DNA from: Sporosarcina sp. D27
GTDB taxonomy: Bacteria > Bacillota > Bacilli > Bacillales_A > Planococcaceae
Assembly: GCF_000586555.1 (NCBI RefSeq)
Contig: NZ_AZUC01000014.1
Location: 1 to 64,000, forward strand
Direction of reading: 5' to 3'
DNA length: 64,000 nucleotides
The notes under the pieces are model-generated. The model saw only the letters and a program-made list of their open reading frames with translations, was not told the origin of the DNA and did not search any database. This document shows positions 8,949 to 17,055 of the stretch, piece after piece (the first letter of the stretch is position 1; each line of letters opens with the position of its first letter). The position numbers and the translations under genes are program-made.

Positions 8949-8986
8949 AGAGGCAGATCAGAACCTGGTCTGCCTCTTTTAATTTT
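8949..8986 (+). terminator. Terminator of the M42 peptidase gene
   Basis: AGAGGCAGA and its partner TCTGCCTCT flank a short loop, followed by TTTTAATTTT. Confidence 0.85.
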
Positions 8987-9007
8987 CAATAAAGTATAAA
9001 AATACAG

Positions 9008-9036
9008 TTGACTTTATAATTATTCATAATTATACT
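9008..9036 (+). promoter_or_regulatory. Promoter of argF with possible ArgR/AhrC half-site
   Basis: TTGACT, exactly 17 bp, TATACT. On the opposite strand the spacer reads TATGAATAATTATA, which resembles one ARG box (CATGAATAAAAATTCAAG from memory). Arginine repression is therefore plausible; the operator is inference. Confidence 0.6.
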
Positions 9037-9071
9037 GACATTAACCAATTTTATTCACGGAGGATGATTAG

Positions 9072-10031
9072 ATGACAAGCGCATTCGAACTGAAATACAT
9101 GGAAAAGCAATTGAAGGGTAAAGACTTTTTAGCAATTGAGGATTTTTCATCTGACGAAATTAACTTTTTGTTAGATCAAGCGACGAAAATGAAGAAGGAT
9201 TTTTTAGCAGGTGACGCAACTAAACCGCTTGAAGGAAAAACTCTCGGAATGGTCTTCGAAAAAAATTCGACGCGAACTCGTATTTCGTTCGATGTAGGCA
9301 TGTTCCAGCTTGGTGGGCATGCATTGATGATGAACCCGACGGAATTGCAAATTGGACGTGGCGAGTCGATTGCAGATACAGCGAAAGTGTTCTCTGAATA
9401 TCTAGATGGGGTGATGATTCGCGCAAACTCGCATGAAATGGTAAAAGAATTCGCAGACAACGCCTCAATCCCTGTCATTAATGGCCTTACAGATAAATTA
9501 CACCCGTGCCAAGCACTTGCCGATTTACTTACCATCAAAGAAGTGAAAGGTAAGCTTGCTGGATTAAAACTCGTTTACATCGGGGACGGCAATAATGTAG
9601 CACATTCGCTACTCATGGCGGCTGCTAAAATGGGCATCCACACAGCAATCGCTACACCAGTCGGTTATGAAATGGATGCTGACATTTCAAAGTCTATCGA
9701 AAAAGCAGCCAAACAGTCCGGCGTGACGATGACCCAATTGAATGATCCTATTGCCGCCTCAAAAGACGCTGACATTTTGTATACAGACGTGTGGGTGAGT
9801 ATGGGAGACGATGAACAATCAGAACAGCGACTTTCAGATTTCGAAGGATTTGAAATCAACGAAGAACTAGCTTCTCACGCAAAATCTGATTACACATTCA
9901 TGCACTGTTTACCCGCACATCGTGGTCAAGAAGTTTCCGGATCGGTCATCGACGGCACACAATCTGTCGTTTTCCAACAGGCAGGTAACCGCATGCATGC
10001 GCAGAAAGCTTTGCTAGCTGCTTTGCTGTAA
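9072..10031 (+). CDS. argF: Ornithine carbamoyltransferase
   Basis: Transfers the carbamoyl group to ornithine to make citrulline. Residues 66-70 are STRTR, the carbamoyl-phosphate site. HPCQALADLLT is the ornithine-side motif, and HCLPAHRG near residue 280 is the catalytic cysteine motif. A DGNNVAHSL segment also fits. Length is 319 residues. No other arginine genes, and no arginine deiminase or carbamate kinase genes, are nearby, so this is a solitary gene. An anabolic role is favoured by the ArgR-like site in its promoter, but a catabolic role (arcB) cannot be excluded. Confidence 0.93.
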   Translation: MTSAFELKYMEKQLKGKDFLAIEDFSSDEINFLLDQATKMKKDFLAGDATKPLEGKTLGMVFEKNSTRTRISFDVGMFQLGGHALMMNPTELQIGRGESIADTAKVFSEYLDGVMIRANSHEMVKEFADNASIPVINGLTDKLHPCQALADLLTIKEVKGKLAGLKLVYIGDGNNVAHSLLMAAAKMGIHTAIATPVGYEMDADISKSIEKAAKQSGVTMTQLNDPIAASKDADILYTDVWVSMGDDEQSEQRLSDFEGFEINEELASHAKSDYTFMHCLPAHRGQEVSGSVIDGTQSVVFQQAGNRMHAQKALLAALL

Positions 10032-10040
10032 TAAGATATA

Positions 10041-10090
10041 AAAAAGGGATCGCAATTCACCTAATAGGTGTGTAGCGATCCCTTTTTTTG
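10041..10090. terminator. Bidirectional terminator between argF and sspI
   Basis: AAAAAAGGGATCGC pairs with GCGATCCCTTTTTTT around an inner CACCTAATAGGTG hairpin. It can serve both convergent genes. Confidence 0.88.
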
Positions 10091-10096
10091 TTGGAG

Positions 10097-10309
10097 TCAC
10101 TGTGCAGCAAATGCGTGCTCGAGTTCTCCAGTAATCTTCATCTTTTCCTGATCATCTGCGCGTTGCCACAACTTCTCAAAGAACACGCCTAAGCCAGGAA
10201 GCAGATGTTCTTCACCACGTGCAATCGCGTCATCGACTACCCCGCGAATGTCTTGAGCTTTGTTATCTGTCATATTAGCTGTAATAGCGTCCCTGATTTG
10301 AAAATTCAT
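10097..10309 (-). CDS. sspI: Small acid-soluble spore protein I
   Basis: 70 residues. The central GEEHLLPGLGVFFEKLW block is characteristic of SspI, a minor spore-core protein made only in the forespore. The ATG lies 8 bases after AAAGGAGG. It sits next to ysgA as in B. subtilis. This gene is direct evidence that the organism forms endospores. Confidence 0.92.
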   Translation of the reverse strand: MNFQIRDAITANMTDNKAQDIRGVVDDAIARGEEHLLPGLGVFFEKLWQRADDQEKMKITGELEHAFAAQ

Positions 10310-10340
10310 TCATCTGACCTCCTTTCCGCGTACTTGAGTT

Positions 10341-10372
10341 TAGTATCGCCAAGAGAGCTTGTCTTTGATACA
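10341..10372 (-). promoter_or_regulatory. Possible sigma-G-like promoter of sspI
   Basis: On the minus strand, TGTATC is followed about 19 bp later by GATACTA, resembling the forespore -10 CATACTA with one change. Spacing is slightly long, so this is tentative. Confidence 0.3.
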
Positions 10373-10404
10373 CTGAAAAGAAAAAAAGGAAGTTATCCCA
10401 AACT

Positions 10405-11169
10405 ATGAAACGTATTGAATCTACGCAAAATGCACTTGTGAAACATTGGAAAAAACTTGTTACGACAAAAAAAGAACGCGAACGGTCAGAAGAATTTATC
10501 ATCGAAGGGCATCATCTAGTTGAAGAAGCGTTAAAGATTGAAGGTTCCGTGCTTCACATTATGTTTCGGGAAGATGTTGAAATTCCATTTGAACTGGAAG
10601 AGTCTTCGATTCAAATCATTGAAATGACGAAAGCGGTAGCTGCAGAAATTTCAGAAACAGAACACCCACAAGGAATTTTTGCACACTGCAAACAGCCGAT
10701 TCCTTCAGAAGACCTGTATTCAGAATGGAAACGCCTTCTGTTCATCGACGCTGTCCAAGATCCAGGAAACATCGGTACGATGATCCGTACAGCAGATGCT
10801 GCTGGAATGGACGCTGTGATTCTTGGTAAGGGGTGTGCCGATCCTTTTAACCCGAAAACTGTCCGTTCTGGGCAAGGTTCCCATTTTCATATTCCAATCG
10901 TAAAAGGGGATTTGAGTGAATGGATTGAACGTGCAAAACAAGGCGGTCTGCAAGTGATTGGAACAGGTTTGCAACAAGCAAAAGATCATTTCACAGTGGA
11001 CGCAATGCCAGCTTTTGCACTTATTATGGGAAATGAAGGGGCAGGAGTTTCGGATGAATTCCTCGAACAGGCGGATACGATTGTTAAGATTCCATTGTAT
11101 GGAGAAGCAGAATCATTGAACGTTGCTGTCGCAGCTGGCATCTTGCTCTACACATATGGACGCCGCTAA
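10405..11169 (+). CDS. TrmH/SpoU-family RNA 2'-O-methyltransferase (YsgA-like)
   Basis: 254 residues. The N-terminal ~95 residues form a substrate-binding domain with the EEFIIEGHHLVEEAL segment. The C-terminal SPOUT domain has the three knot motifs: FIDAVQDPGNIGTMIRTADA, LIMGNEGAGVSDEF and IPLYGEAESLNVAVAAGI. It methylates ribosomal or transfer RNA; the target nucleotide is not readable from sequence. It lies between sspI (divergent) and pheS, the same place as ysgA in B. subtilis. Confidence 0.9.
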   Translation: MKRIESTQNALVKHWKKLVTTKKERERSEEFIIEGHHLVEEALKIEGSVLHIMFREDVEIPFELEESSIQIIEMTKAVAAEISETEHPQGIFAHCKQPIPSEDLYSEWKRLLFIDAVQDPGNIGTMIRTADAAGMDAVILGKGCADPFNPKTVRSGQGSHFHIPIVKGDLSEWIERAKQGGLQVIGTGLQQAKDHFTVDAMPAFALIMGNEGAGVSDEFLEQADTIVKIPLYGEAESLNVAVAAGILLYTYGRR

Positions 11170-11181
11170 GACGTTCAAGTA

Positions 11182-11210
11182 TTGAAGTATGAAGCGAATT
11201 CCGCTATACT
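11182..11210 (+). promoter_or_regulatory. Promoter of the T-box/pheST unit
   Basis: TTGAAG, 17 bp, TATACT, only a dozen bases after the ysgA stop codon. Confidence 0.75.
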
Positions 11211-11495
11211 GATGAGGTATACAAGAGCAACAGACAACAAAAGTGTTGACCGGGAAGAGGAAACAGAACATTTGACGATAGGGAATCCATACCTTGACTG
11301 GAAGTATGGATGGTCGAAACTGTTACCGTTCACCCCGCGAGCTGCCTTCAGGACCAGCATTTCGCTGTAAAGATGAGCCGGCTACGGACCGTTATTCCGA
11401 AGTTGAGAGATCATGTGCACGACCGGCATGATAATCAGGGTGGTACCGCGAATTCGTCCTCGTCCCTTTTTTAGGGGACGAGTTTTTTATTTTGT
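11211..11495 (+). ncRNA. T-box leader of pheST
   Basis: A tRNA-sensing leader. The conserved T-box core AGGGTGGTACCGCG is at 11437-11450, and a conserved CCGTTATTCCG stretch lies upstream. The rho-independent terminator CTCGTCCC...GGGGACGAG plus T-run is at 11458-11493, and the T-box can pair with its 5' arm to form the antiterminator. A TTC at 11361-11363 is in a position that fits the specifier codon for phenylalanine, but the exact loop was not folded. Uncharged tRNA-Phe should allow read-through into pheST. Confidence 0.9.
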
Positions 11496-11516
11496 TAAGG
11501 TTTGTTATGTGACAGT

Positions 11517-11697
11517 GTTGAATTGCGTTTCAGGCGGACACTTTCCGAGGTGCTTGATCTCAGCCTCCTCGGAGCTTCGCTTCTGCGGGGGCTTCGAAAA
11601 CACGTGCGCCTAACGCTTCGCTTTTACTCGCAAAAGCTGTTCTTCGTCACAGCTTTCGCTGAACCCTCAGGAGTTGCCGCCCTGCACTCCATTCAAC
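11517..11697 (-). repeat. Dispersed hairpin-like element, longer diverged copy
   Basis: Reverse-oriented relative of the element at 15-142. Read on the minus strand it begins GTTGAATGGAGTGCAGGG, contains CAACTCCTGAGGGTTCAGCG, and ends CCTCGGAAAGTGTCCGCC followed by an ATTCAAC end. It is about 50 bp longer than the other copies because of extra sequence in the middle. It lies between the T-box terminator and the pheS ribosome site. Confidence 0.7.
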
Positions 11698-11764
11698 GGT
11701 TATATGTCCAAAAGAAGTTACTTTAAAATCTACTTAACAAAGCTATTTTGAAAGGAGAATGACA

Positions 11765-12802
11765 ATGGAGCAGCAGCTGGAACAGTTAAAACAGGAAGCA
11801 CTGCAGAAAATTGAAGCCGCGGCGTCTGTGAAAGAACTGAATGACGTTCGCGTAGCTTATTTAGGAAAAAAGGGGCCAATTACAGACCTCTTGAAAGGAA
11901 TGGGGAAACTTCCGGCAGAGGAACGTCCTAAAATGGGCGCACTCGTCAATGTCGTTCGTGAAAACGTCACGACTTCTCTAGAAGAGAAAATGGAATTGCT
12001 GGAGCAGCAAGCCGTTAATGAAAAACTTGAAAAAGAAACAATCGATATTACACTTCCAGGTAGACCCGTTAAACTCGGCAATCACCACCCGCTGACACGA
12101 GTCGTTGAAGAGATCGAAGACTTCTTCATCAGCATGGGATATGAAGTGGCGGAAGGTCCTGAAGTGGAACAAGACTACTACAACTTTGAAGCTCTGAACC
12201 TACCAAAAGGTCACCCAGCACGAGACATGCAGGATTCATTTTACATCACGGAAGATGTTTTGTTGCGTACCCACACGTCACCTGTCCAAGCGCGGACAAT
12301 GGCCGCTAAAAAAGGGGAGCCCATCAAAATCATCTGCCCAGGTAAAGTGTATCGTCGAGATAGCGATGACGCGACACACTCTCACCAATTCACACAAATC
12401 GAAGGTCTCGTCGTAGGCGAAGACATCCGTATGAGTGACTTGAAAGGGACGCTCGCATTATTCGCGAAAAAGATGTTCGGTGAAGAACGAGAAATCCGTC
12501 TTCGTCCAAGCTTCTTCCCATTCACAGAGCCTTCTGTAGAGATGGACATCTCATGCTTCAAATGTGGTGGTTCGGGCTGTAACGTTTGTAAGAAAACTGG
12601 CTGGATTGAAATTCTTGGAGCTGGTATGGTACATCCGAATGTACTTGAAATGGCTGGATATGACCCTACCGTGTTCACTGGATTTGCGTTCGGTATGGGA
12701 CCAGAACGAATTGCAATGCTGAAGTATGGCGTCGAAGACATTCGTCATTTCTTTACGAACGATATGAGATTTATATCACAATTTAACCGCACAGAAGTGT
12801 AA
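11765..12802 (+). CDS. pheS: Phenylalanyl-tRNA synthetase alpha subunit
   Basis: Catalytic subunit of the heterotetrameric class II synthetase. An N-terminal coiled coil (residues 1-90) binds tRNA. Motif 2 region is [19 protein letters not shown], and motif 3 is [17 protein letters not shown]. The start ATG at 11765 lies 7 bases after AAAGGAG. The ATG at 11759 directly abuts the ribosome site. pheT follows after 12 bp. Controlled by the T-box leader. The long leader also contains a dispersed repeat element. Confidence 0.97.
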   Translation: MEQQLEQLKQEALQKIEAAASVKELNDVRVAYLGKKGPITDLLKGMGKLPAEERPKMGALVNVVRENVTTSLEEKMELLEQQAVNEKLEKETIDITLPGRPVKLGNHHPLTRVVEEIEDFFISMGYEVAEGPEVEQDYYNFEALNLPKGHPARDMQDSFYITEDVLLRTHTSPVQARTMAAKKGEPIKIICPGKVYRRDSDDATHSHQFTQIEGLVVGEDIRMSDLKGTLALFAKKMFGEEREIRLRPSFFPFTEPSVEMDISCFKCGGSGCNVCKKTGWIEILGAGMVHPNVLEMAGYDPTVFTGFAFGMGPERIAMLKYGVEDIRHFFTNDMRFISQFNRTEV

Positions 12803-12814
12803 GGAGGAGACCCC

Positions 12815-15226
12815 ATGTACGTATCAACGAAATGGCTAGAAAACTATGTAGATACAAAAGGCATCGCACCTGCGGATCTTGCTGAAAAGATTACACGTGC
12901 GGGCATTGAAGTCGATACGATTATCGACCGTTCTGAAGGGTTGACCAACATCGTCGTCGGACACGTTGAATCATGTGAGAAACATCCGGAAGCGGACAAA
13001 TTGAACATTTGCCAAGTGAACGTCGGCGAAGAAACGGTTCAAATTATTTGTGGTGCACCGAACGTAGCCACAGGACAAAACATTATTGCTGCACTTCCTG
13101 GCGCAAAATTGCCAGGTGGCATGAAGATTAAAAAAGCAAAACTTCGAGGAGAAGTGTCAAACGGCATGATCTGTTCTCTCCAAGAGCTTGGTGTTGAAGG
13201 AAAGACTGTCGCAAAAGCTTATGCAGAAGGTATTTATGTATTACCAGCTGACGCTAAACCAGGTACAGATGCGCTTTCATTACTCGGATTGGATGACGTC
13301 ATCTTGGAATTCGATTTGACACCGAACCGCTCAGATGCACTCAGCATGCTAGGCGTTGCATATGAAGTTGGTGCGATTTTGTCTCAAGATGTTAAGCTTC
13401 CGAAAATTGAGTACGCAGCTTCAAACGAAAAAGCAGAAGATGTCTTGACGCTGAAAGTAGAAGCGAAAGAAGACAATCCAATGTACGTTGCGAAAGTCGT
13501 GAAAAACGTCAAAGTTGCAGAATCACCACTTTGGCTTCAAAACTACTTGATGGCTGCTGGTGTTCGTCCTCATAACAACGTTGTCGACATTACGAATTTC
13601 GTATTACTCGAGTACGGTCAGCCATTACACGCATTTGACTACGATCGTCTAGAGACAAAAGAAATTGTCGTTCGTCACGCTGTTGAAGGTGAAAAGATTA
13701 CGACACTCGATGCCGTCGAGCGTACGTTGCGTGCAGGGCAACTCGTTATTACAAATGGCAAAGAGCCAGTTGCGCTTGCAGGTGTTATGGGTGGAGCGAA
13801 TTCAGAAGTTCATGATGGCACGACAACAGTTGTCATTGAATCAGCTTATTTTGCGCCTGCATCTGTTCGAAAAACTTCAAAAGACGTCGGCTTGCGCAGC
13901 GATGCAAGTACTCGTTTAGAAAAAGGGGTAGACCCGAACAGAGTTGCAGAAGCAGCAGAACGTGCGGCTCAATTATTGACGGAGCTTGCTGGTGGAGAAG
14001 TGTTGGCTGGAGCTGTTCAATTCGATGAGTTGAATAAAGAATCCGTTCGCATTTTATTGTCACCAGATTATGTGAACCACCGTCTAGGGATGAAGATTCC
14101 AATGGACGAAATGGTTTCGATTTTAGAACGTCTTCAAATTCCTGTGGAAGCAGCGAATGGACAATTAATCGTCGATGCTCCTACACGCAGACAAGATTTG
14201 CGTATTAAAGAGGATTTGATCGAAGAAATTGCACGTCTCTACGGATACGATGAAATCCCGATGACACTGCCGATTGGTGAAAGTGTCCCAGGAGGATTGA
14301 ACAGCTTCCAGGAAAAGCGCCGTCTCGTTCGTCGCTATATGGAGAGTGCTGGTCTTTATCAGGCGATCACGTATTCACTAACTTCGCGTGCGGAATCTCA
14401 AAGCTTTGCACTGGAGACAGCTCCGGTAACAGAACTTCTTATGCCGATGAGTGAAGATCGAAGCGTATTACGTCAAAGCTTGCTTCCACATTTGTTGGAG
14501 GCAACGACTTACAATGTAGCTCGTCGTATTGACACGGTTTCTTTATATGAGACAGGTTCTGTGTTCTTAGGAACGCAAGAAGATGGACTTCCTAAAGAGG
14601 TTGGTCATGTTGCAGCAGTGATCACTGGCAAATGGGTGGATCACGCTTGGCAACAAGAAAATAAGAAAGTCGATTTCTTTGTGATGAAGGGAATCGTCGA
14701 AGGGCTGATGGATACACTCGGCCTTACTGAGAAAGTAACATATGCGAAAGCGAATCATGATGGCTTGCATCCAGGTAGAACAGCGGACATCTTGTTGAAT
14801 GACGTGGTGGTCGGTGTGCTCGGTCAATTGCACCCATCTGAACAGAAAAAGCGCGATTTGAAAGAGACCTATGTGACGGAAATGAACTTAGCGTTGCTGC
14901 TTGCTGAATCAGCTGAAGCACTCGTGTATGAGCAAGTTCCACGCTATCCTTCGATGTCACGTGATATCGCCCTAGTTGTTTCGAAAGACGAGGCAGCAGG
15001 GAGCTTGATTGACATTATCCAAGAAGCTGGAGGCAAGTTGTTGAAAGATGTATCTGTATTTGACTTGTACGAAGGCGACAAAGTGGATGAAGGCATGAAG
15101 TCACTCGCATTCTCGTTGACGTATTTCGATGCAGAACGCACGCTGACAGATGAGGAAGTTGTCACGCGCCACGACAAGGTACTCGCTGCACTGAAAGAAA
15201 AATCAGGCGCAGTGTTACGAGGATAA
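12815..15226 (+). CDS. pheT: Phenylalanyl-tRNA synthetase beta subunit
   Basis: 803 residues with domains in the usual order. An EMAP/tRNA-binding fold is at about 40-150 (VVGHVESCEKHPEADKLNICQ). Then come B3/B4 editing domains (HNNVVDITNFVLLEYGQPLHAFD), the B5 domain, a class II-like core (RSVLRQSLLPHLLE), and a C-terminal ferredoxin-fold anticodon-binding domain (PRYPSMSRDIALVV). It follows pheS with AAGGAGGAG and is the last gene of the operon. Confidence 0.97.
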   Translation: MYVSTKWLENYVDTKGIAPADLAEKITRAGIEVDTIIDRSEGLTNIVVGHVESCEKHPEADKLNICQVNVGEETVQIICGAPNVATGQNIIAALPGAKLPGGMKIKKAKLRGEVSNGMICSLQELGVEGKTVAKAYAEGIYVLPADAKPGTDALSLLGLDDVILEFDLTPNRSDALSMLGVAYEVGAILSQDVKLPKIEYAASNEKAEDVLTLKVEAKEDNPMYVAKVVKNVKVAESPLWLQNYLMAAGVRPHNNVVDITNFVLLEYGQPLHAFDYDRLETKEIVVRHAVEGEKITTLDAVERTLRAGQLVITNGKEPVALAGVMGGANSEVHDGTTTVVIESAYFAPASVRKTSKDVGLRSDASTRLEKGVDPNRVAEAAERAAQLLTELAGGEVLAGAVQFDELNKESVRILLSPDYVNHRLGMKIPMDEMVSILERLQIPVEAANGQLIVDAPTRRQDLRIKEDLIEEIARLYGYDEIPMTLPIGESVPGGLNSFQEKRRLVRRYMESAGLYQAITYSLTSRAESQSFALETAPVTELLMPMSEDRSVLRQSLLPHLLEATTYNVARRIDTVSLYETGSVFLGTQEDGLPKEVGHVAAVITGKWVDHAWQQENKKVDFFVMKGIVEGLMDTLGLTEKVTYAKANHDGLHPGRTADILLNDVVVGVLGQLHPSEQKKRDLKETYVTEMNLALLLAESAEALVYEQVPRYPSMSRDIALVVSKDEAAGSLIDIIQEAGGKLLKDVSVFDLYEGDKVDEGMKSLAFSLTYFDAERTLTDEEVVTRHDKVLAALKEKSGAVLRG

Positions 15227-15235
15227 TTCTAGATG

Positions 15236-15281
15236 AAAAGAGAGAGAACCGGCGAATTGCCGGTTCTCTCTCTTTTTTGTC
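15236..15281 (+). terminator. Terminator of pheST
   Basis: AAAGAGAGAGAACCGGC pairs with GCCGGTTCTCTCTCTTT, followed by TTTTG. Very strong. Confidence 0.92.
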
Positions 15282-15302
15282 TGTATGAGATTTAACAATG
15301 TA

Positions 15303-15397
15303 CCCGCCCGTTCCGAGTTGGAACTCGCTCGTTCTGGCAGGCAACCCGCCCGTTTTGAGTAGGAACTCGCTCGTTTTGACAGGCACCACGCCTGTTC
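15303..15397. repeat. 21-bp-period degenerate array, five units
   Basis: Cores start at 15303, 15324, 15345, 15366 and 15387, exactly 21 bp apart. The core alternates CCCGCCCGTTC and CTCGCTCGTTC, and the last is degraded (CACGCCTGTTC). The ten bases between cores vary. A second array of the same kind is at 16896-17032. It lies between the pheT terminator and the NERD-domain gene. Confidence 0.85.
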
Positions 15398-15663
15398 CAA
15401 TAGCCTGCTTGACGCGAGAATATAATATAGGTCGAACCGTCATCGGATTCGCGACCAATTAATCCCTTACTCTCTCCAAACCTAGATCCGAGATTAAATT
15501 TGTTCCTCATTCATGTAAACTATTTTGAAATTAAGCACTTGGACCTCGTACCTAATGAAAGCTCAAAGTGAATTGTGTCAAAAACGTGATAATGCTATTT
15601 TCGACCAAAGCCTTCCCCTTCTATGGAAGAACCGATACACTAAAGAAAAAAGAGGTGACAACA

Positions 15664-16617
15664 TTGATTTATAAACATCGAACCAAACCACGACTTTTAA
15701 GTGGACTACTAGCTTTAGAGAAACGTCTTTCGCCAACACACGAAAAATATGAGTACATCCAGAATGAGGTTTATAAAACCCGTGCCGGTTATGGAGGCGA
15801 GCAAGAATACGATCGCTATATGAAAGAAGTCCGGACTGACTACCCACATGCCATACTCCACGATCTTTCCCTACAACACGAAGGTATCCATTTTCAAATC
15901 GACTCACTATTCATCACACCAGACTCCATCATCATCTCAGAAATAAAAAACATCGCCGACAAAATTTTCATCAAAGCCAAACCTACACAATTTATGAAGC
16001 AACTGCCTGACGGAACACGGTTGCTATTCCGAAGCCCAATTGCAGAAGTGGAACGTAAAATTCAGTTTCTCGAAAAGTGGTTAGCTAGCCGTAGTGTTCA
16101 TGTGAAGGTAAAGGGGCTCATTGTATTTGCATATAACAATGAAATGTTTATTGAAGAAAAGCCATCTATGGAAGTAATTACTGCCTATGAGGCACCTACT
16201 TATTTTCGTTCATTGACCCCACAGACCCAAATTTTAGAAGAACGGGATATCGCAAGAATTGCAAAAGCGCTAGCGCGCGGACATAAGGAATACAATCCAT
16301 ATCCAATAACTGAACGATATAAAATAGCCGAACGTGATATTAGGAGCGGGGTATTTTGTTCAAGATGTGAAATTCCAGCAATTATGAGATGGTCCGACTT
16401 AAGATGGGATTGCCCAGTCTGCGGTGTACGTGAAATCGGGAGTCACCAAAATGCAGTGGTAGATTGGTTTATGCTAATGTCCGGACCACTGACCAATCGA
16501 AAGTTTTGTGAATTCACTGGGATCACTAATCGCCACACTGCCAAAAGAATGCTAGCTCGCTCAGATATTCTAAGGCGAGGGCAGGGACGCGGCAGTCGTT
16601 ACACATCATTAACATAA
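15664..16617 (+). CDS. NERD (nuclease-related) domain protein
   Basis: About 317 residues from a TTG start that follows GAGGTGA by 5 bases; an upstream in-frame ATG has no ribosome site. The N-terminal half shows GGEQEYDRYM, then QIDSLFITPDSIIISEIKN, the D...ExK arrangement of the PD-(D/E)XK-like NERD domain, suggesting DNA cleavage or processing. The C-terminal part has a four-cysteine zinc ribbon (CSRC...CPVC) followed by a short helix-turn-helix-like tail (TNRHTAKRMLARSDIL). It interrupts the usual pheT-rnhC order, so it is probably an insertion into this core block. Substrate unknown. Confidence 0.75.
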   Translation: MIYKHRTKPRLLSGLLALEKRLSPTHEKYEYIQNEVYKTRAGYGGEQEYDRYMKEVRTDYPHAILHDLSLQHEGIHFQIDSLFITPDSIIISEIKNIADKIFIKAKPTQFMKQLPDGTRLLFRSPIAEVERKIQFLEKWLASRSVHVKVKGLIVFAYNNEMFIEEKPSMEVITAYEAPTYFRSLTPQTQILEERDIARIAKALARGHKEYNPYPITERYKIAERDIRSGVFCSRCEIPAIMRWSDLRWDCPVCGVREIGSHQNAVVDWFMLMSGPLTNRKFCEFTGITNRHTAKRMLARSDILRRGQGRGSRYTSLT

Positions 16618-16637
16618 CATTATTGGATAAGTTGAAA

Positions 16638-16676
16638 TACAAGTGATGTTTTGTGCGCTTCGCTTTGCGAAGCGTT
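16638..16676 (+). repeat. GCTTCGCTT hairpin module, homologous to the satellite linker
   Basis: ACAAGTGATGTTTTGTGCGC continues into the hairpin GCTTCG-CTTTG-CGAAGC. The same ~39-bp segment, with about five differences, occurs once in each linker of the 31.6-32.8 kb satellite. A more degraded relative (GTTGCTTCGCTCCGCTACGC) is at 16817-16836. Confidence 0.65.
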
Positions 16677-16895
16677 TTCGTCTTTCCGCAGAACCAGATG
16701 ATTTTGTTACACGCCCTCAGGTTTCCTGTTCCTTGCCCGCGGCAGGCAACTTTTCTTAAATCGTATCCTAGCTCGCGACCAATCAATTCCCTCAGTTCAA
16801 AACCAAGATTAATTGGTGTTGCTTCGCTCCGCTACGCATTTAGTGATGGATAGCGGGGGAGTAAGGACTGCCTCACTATCCATTACTAGCCTGAA

Positions 16896-17032
16896 CCCGC
16901 CCGTTCTTCCGAGCAACCCGCTCGTTCCGACGAAGAACCCGCTCGATTTCCCGAGCAACCCGCCCGTTCTGCGCCAAACCCCGCTCGTTCTTCCGAGCAA
17001 CCCGCCCGTTCCACGCCAGAACCCGCTCCATC
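16896..17032. repeat. 21-bp-period degenerate array, seven units
   Basis: Cores start at 16896, 16917, 16938, 16959, 16980, 17001 and 17022, exactly 21 bp apart. They are CCCGCCCGTTC or CCCGCTCGTTC, mostly alternating. It fills the space between the convergent NERD gene and rnhC. The preceding segment 16841-16888 is a hairpin (AGTGATGGATAG with near-complementary CTATCCATTACT). No separate terminator for rnhC is seen. Confidence 0.88.
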
Positions 17033-17055
17033 CCTCAAAAATCACCCCTCACCCC

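Noticed and set aside
9072..10031. Part of an arginine deiminase (arc) operon
   Set aside because: No deiminase, carbamate kinase or antiporter gene beside it, and its terminator and promoter make it a single-gene unit.
15162..15510. Minus-strand open frames with a seven-residue repeat (TSEF-type)
   Set aside because: The 21-bp period equals seven codons, so any frame through the array stays open and repetitive. No ribosome site, and it runs into the pheT end.
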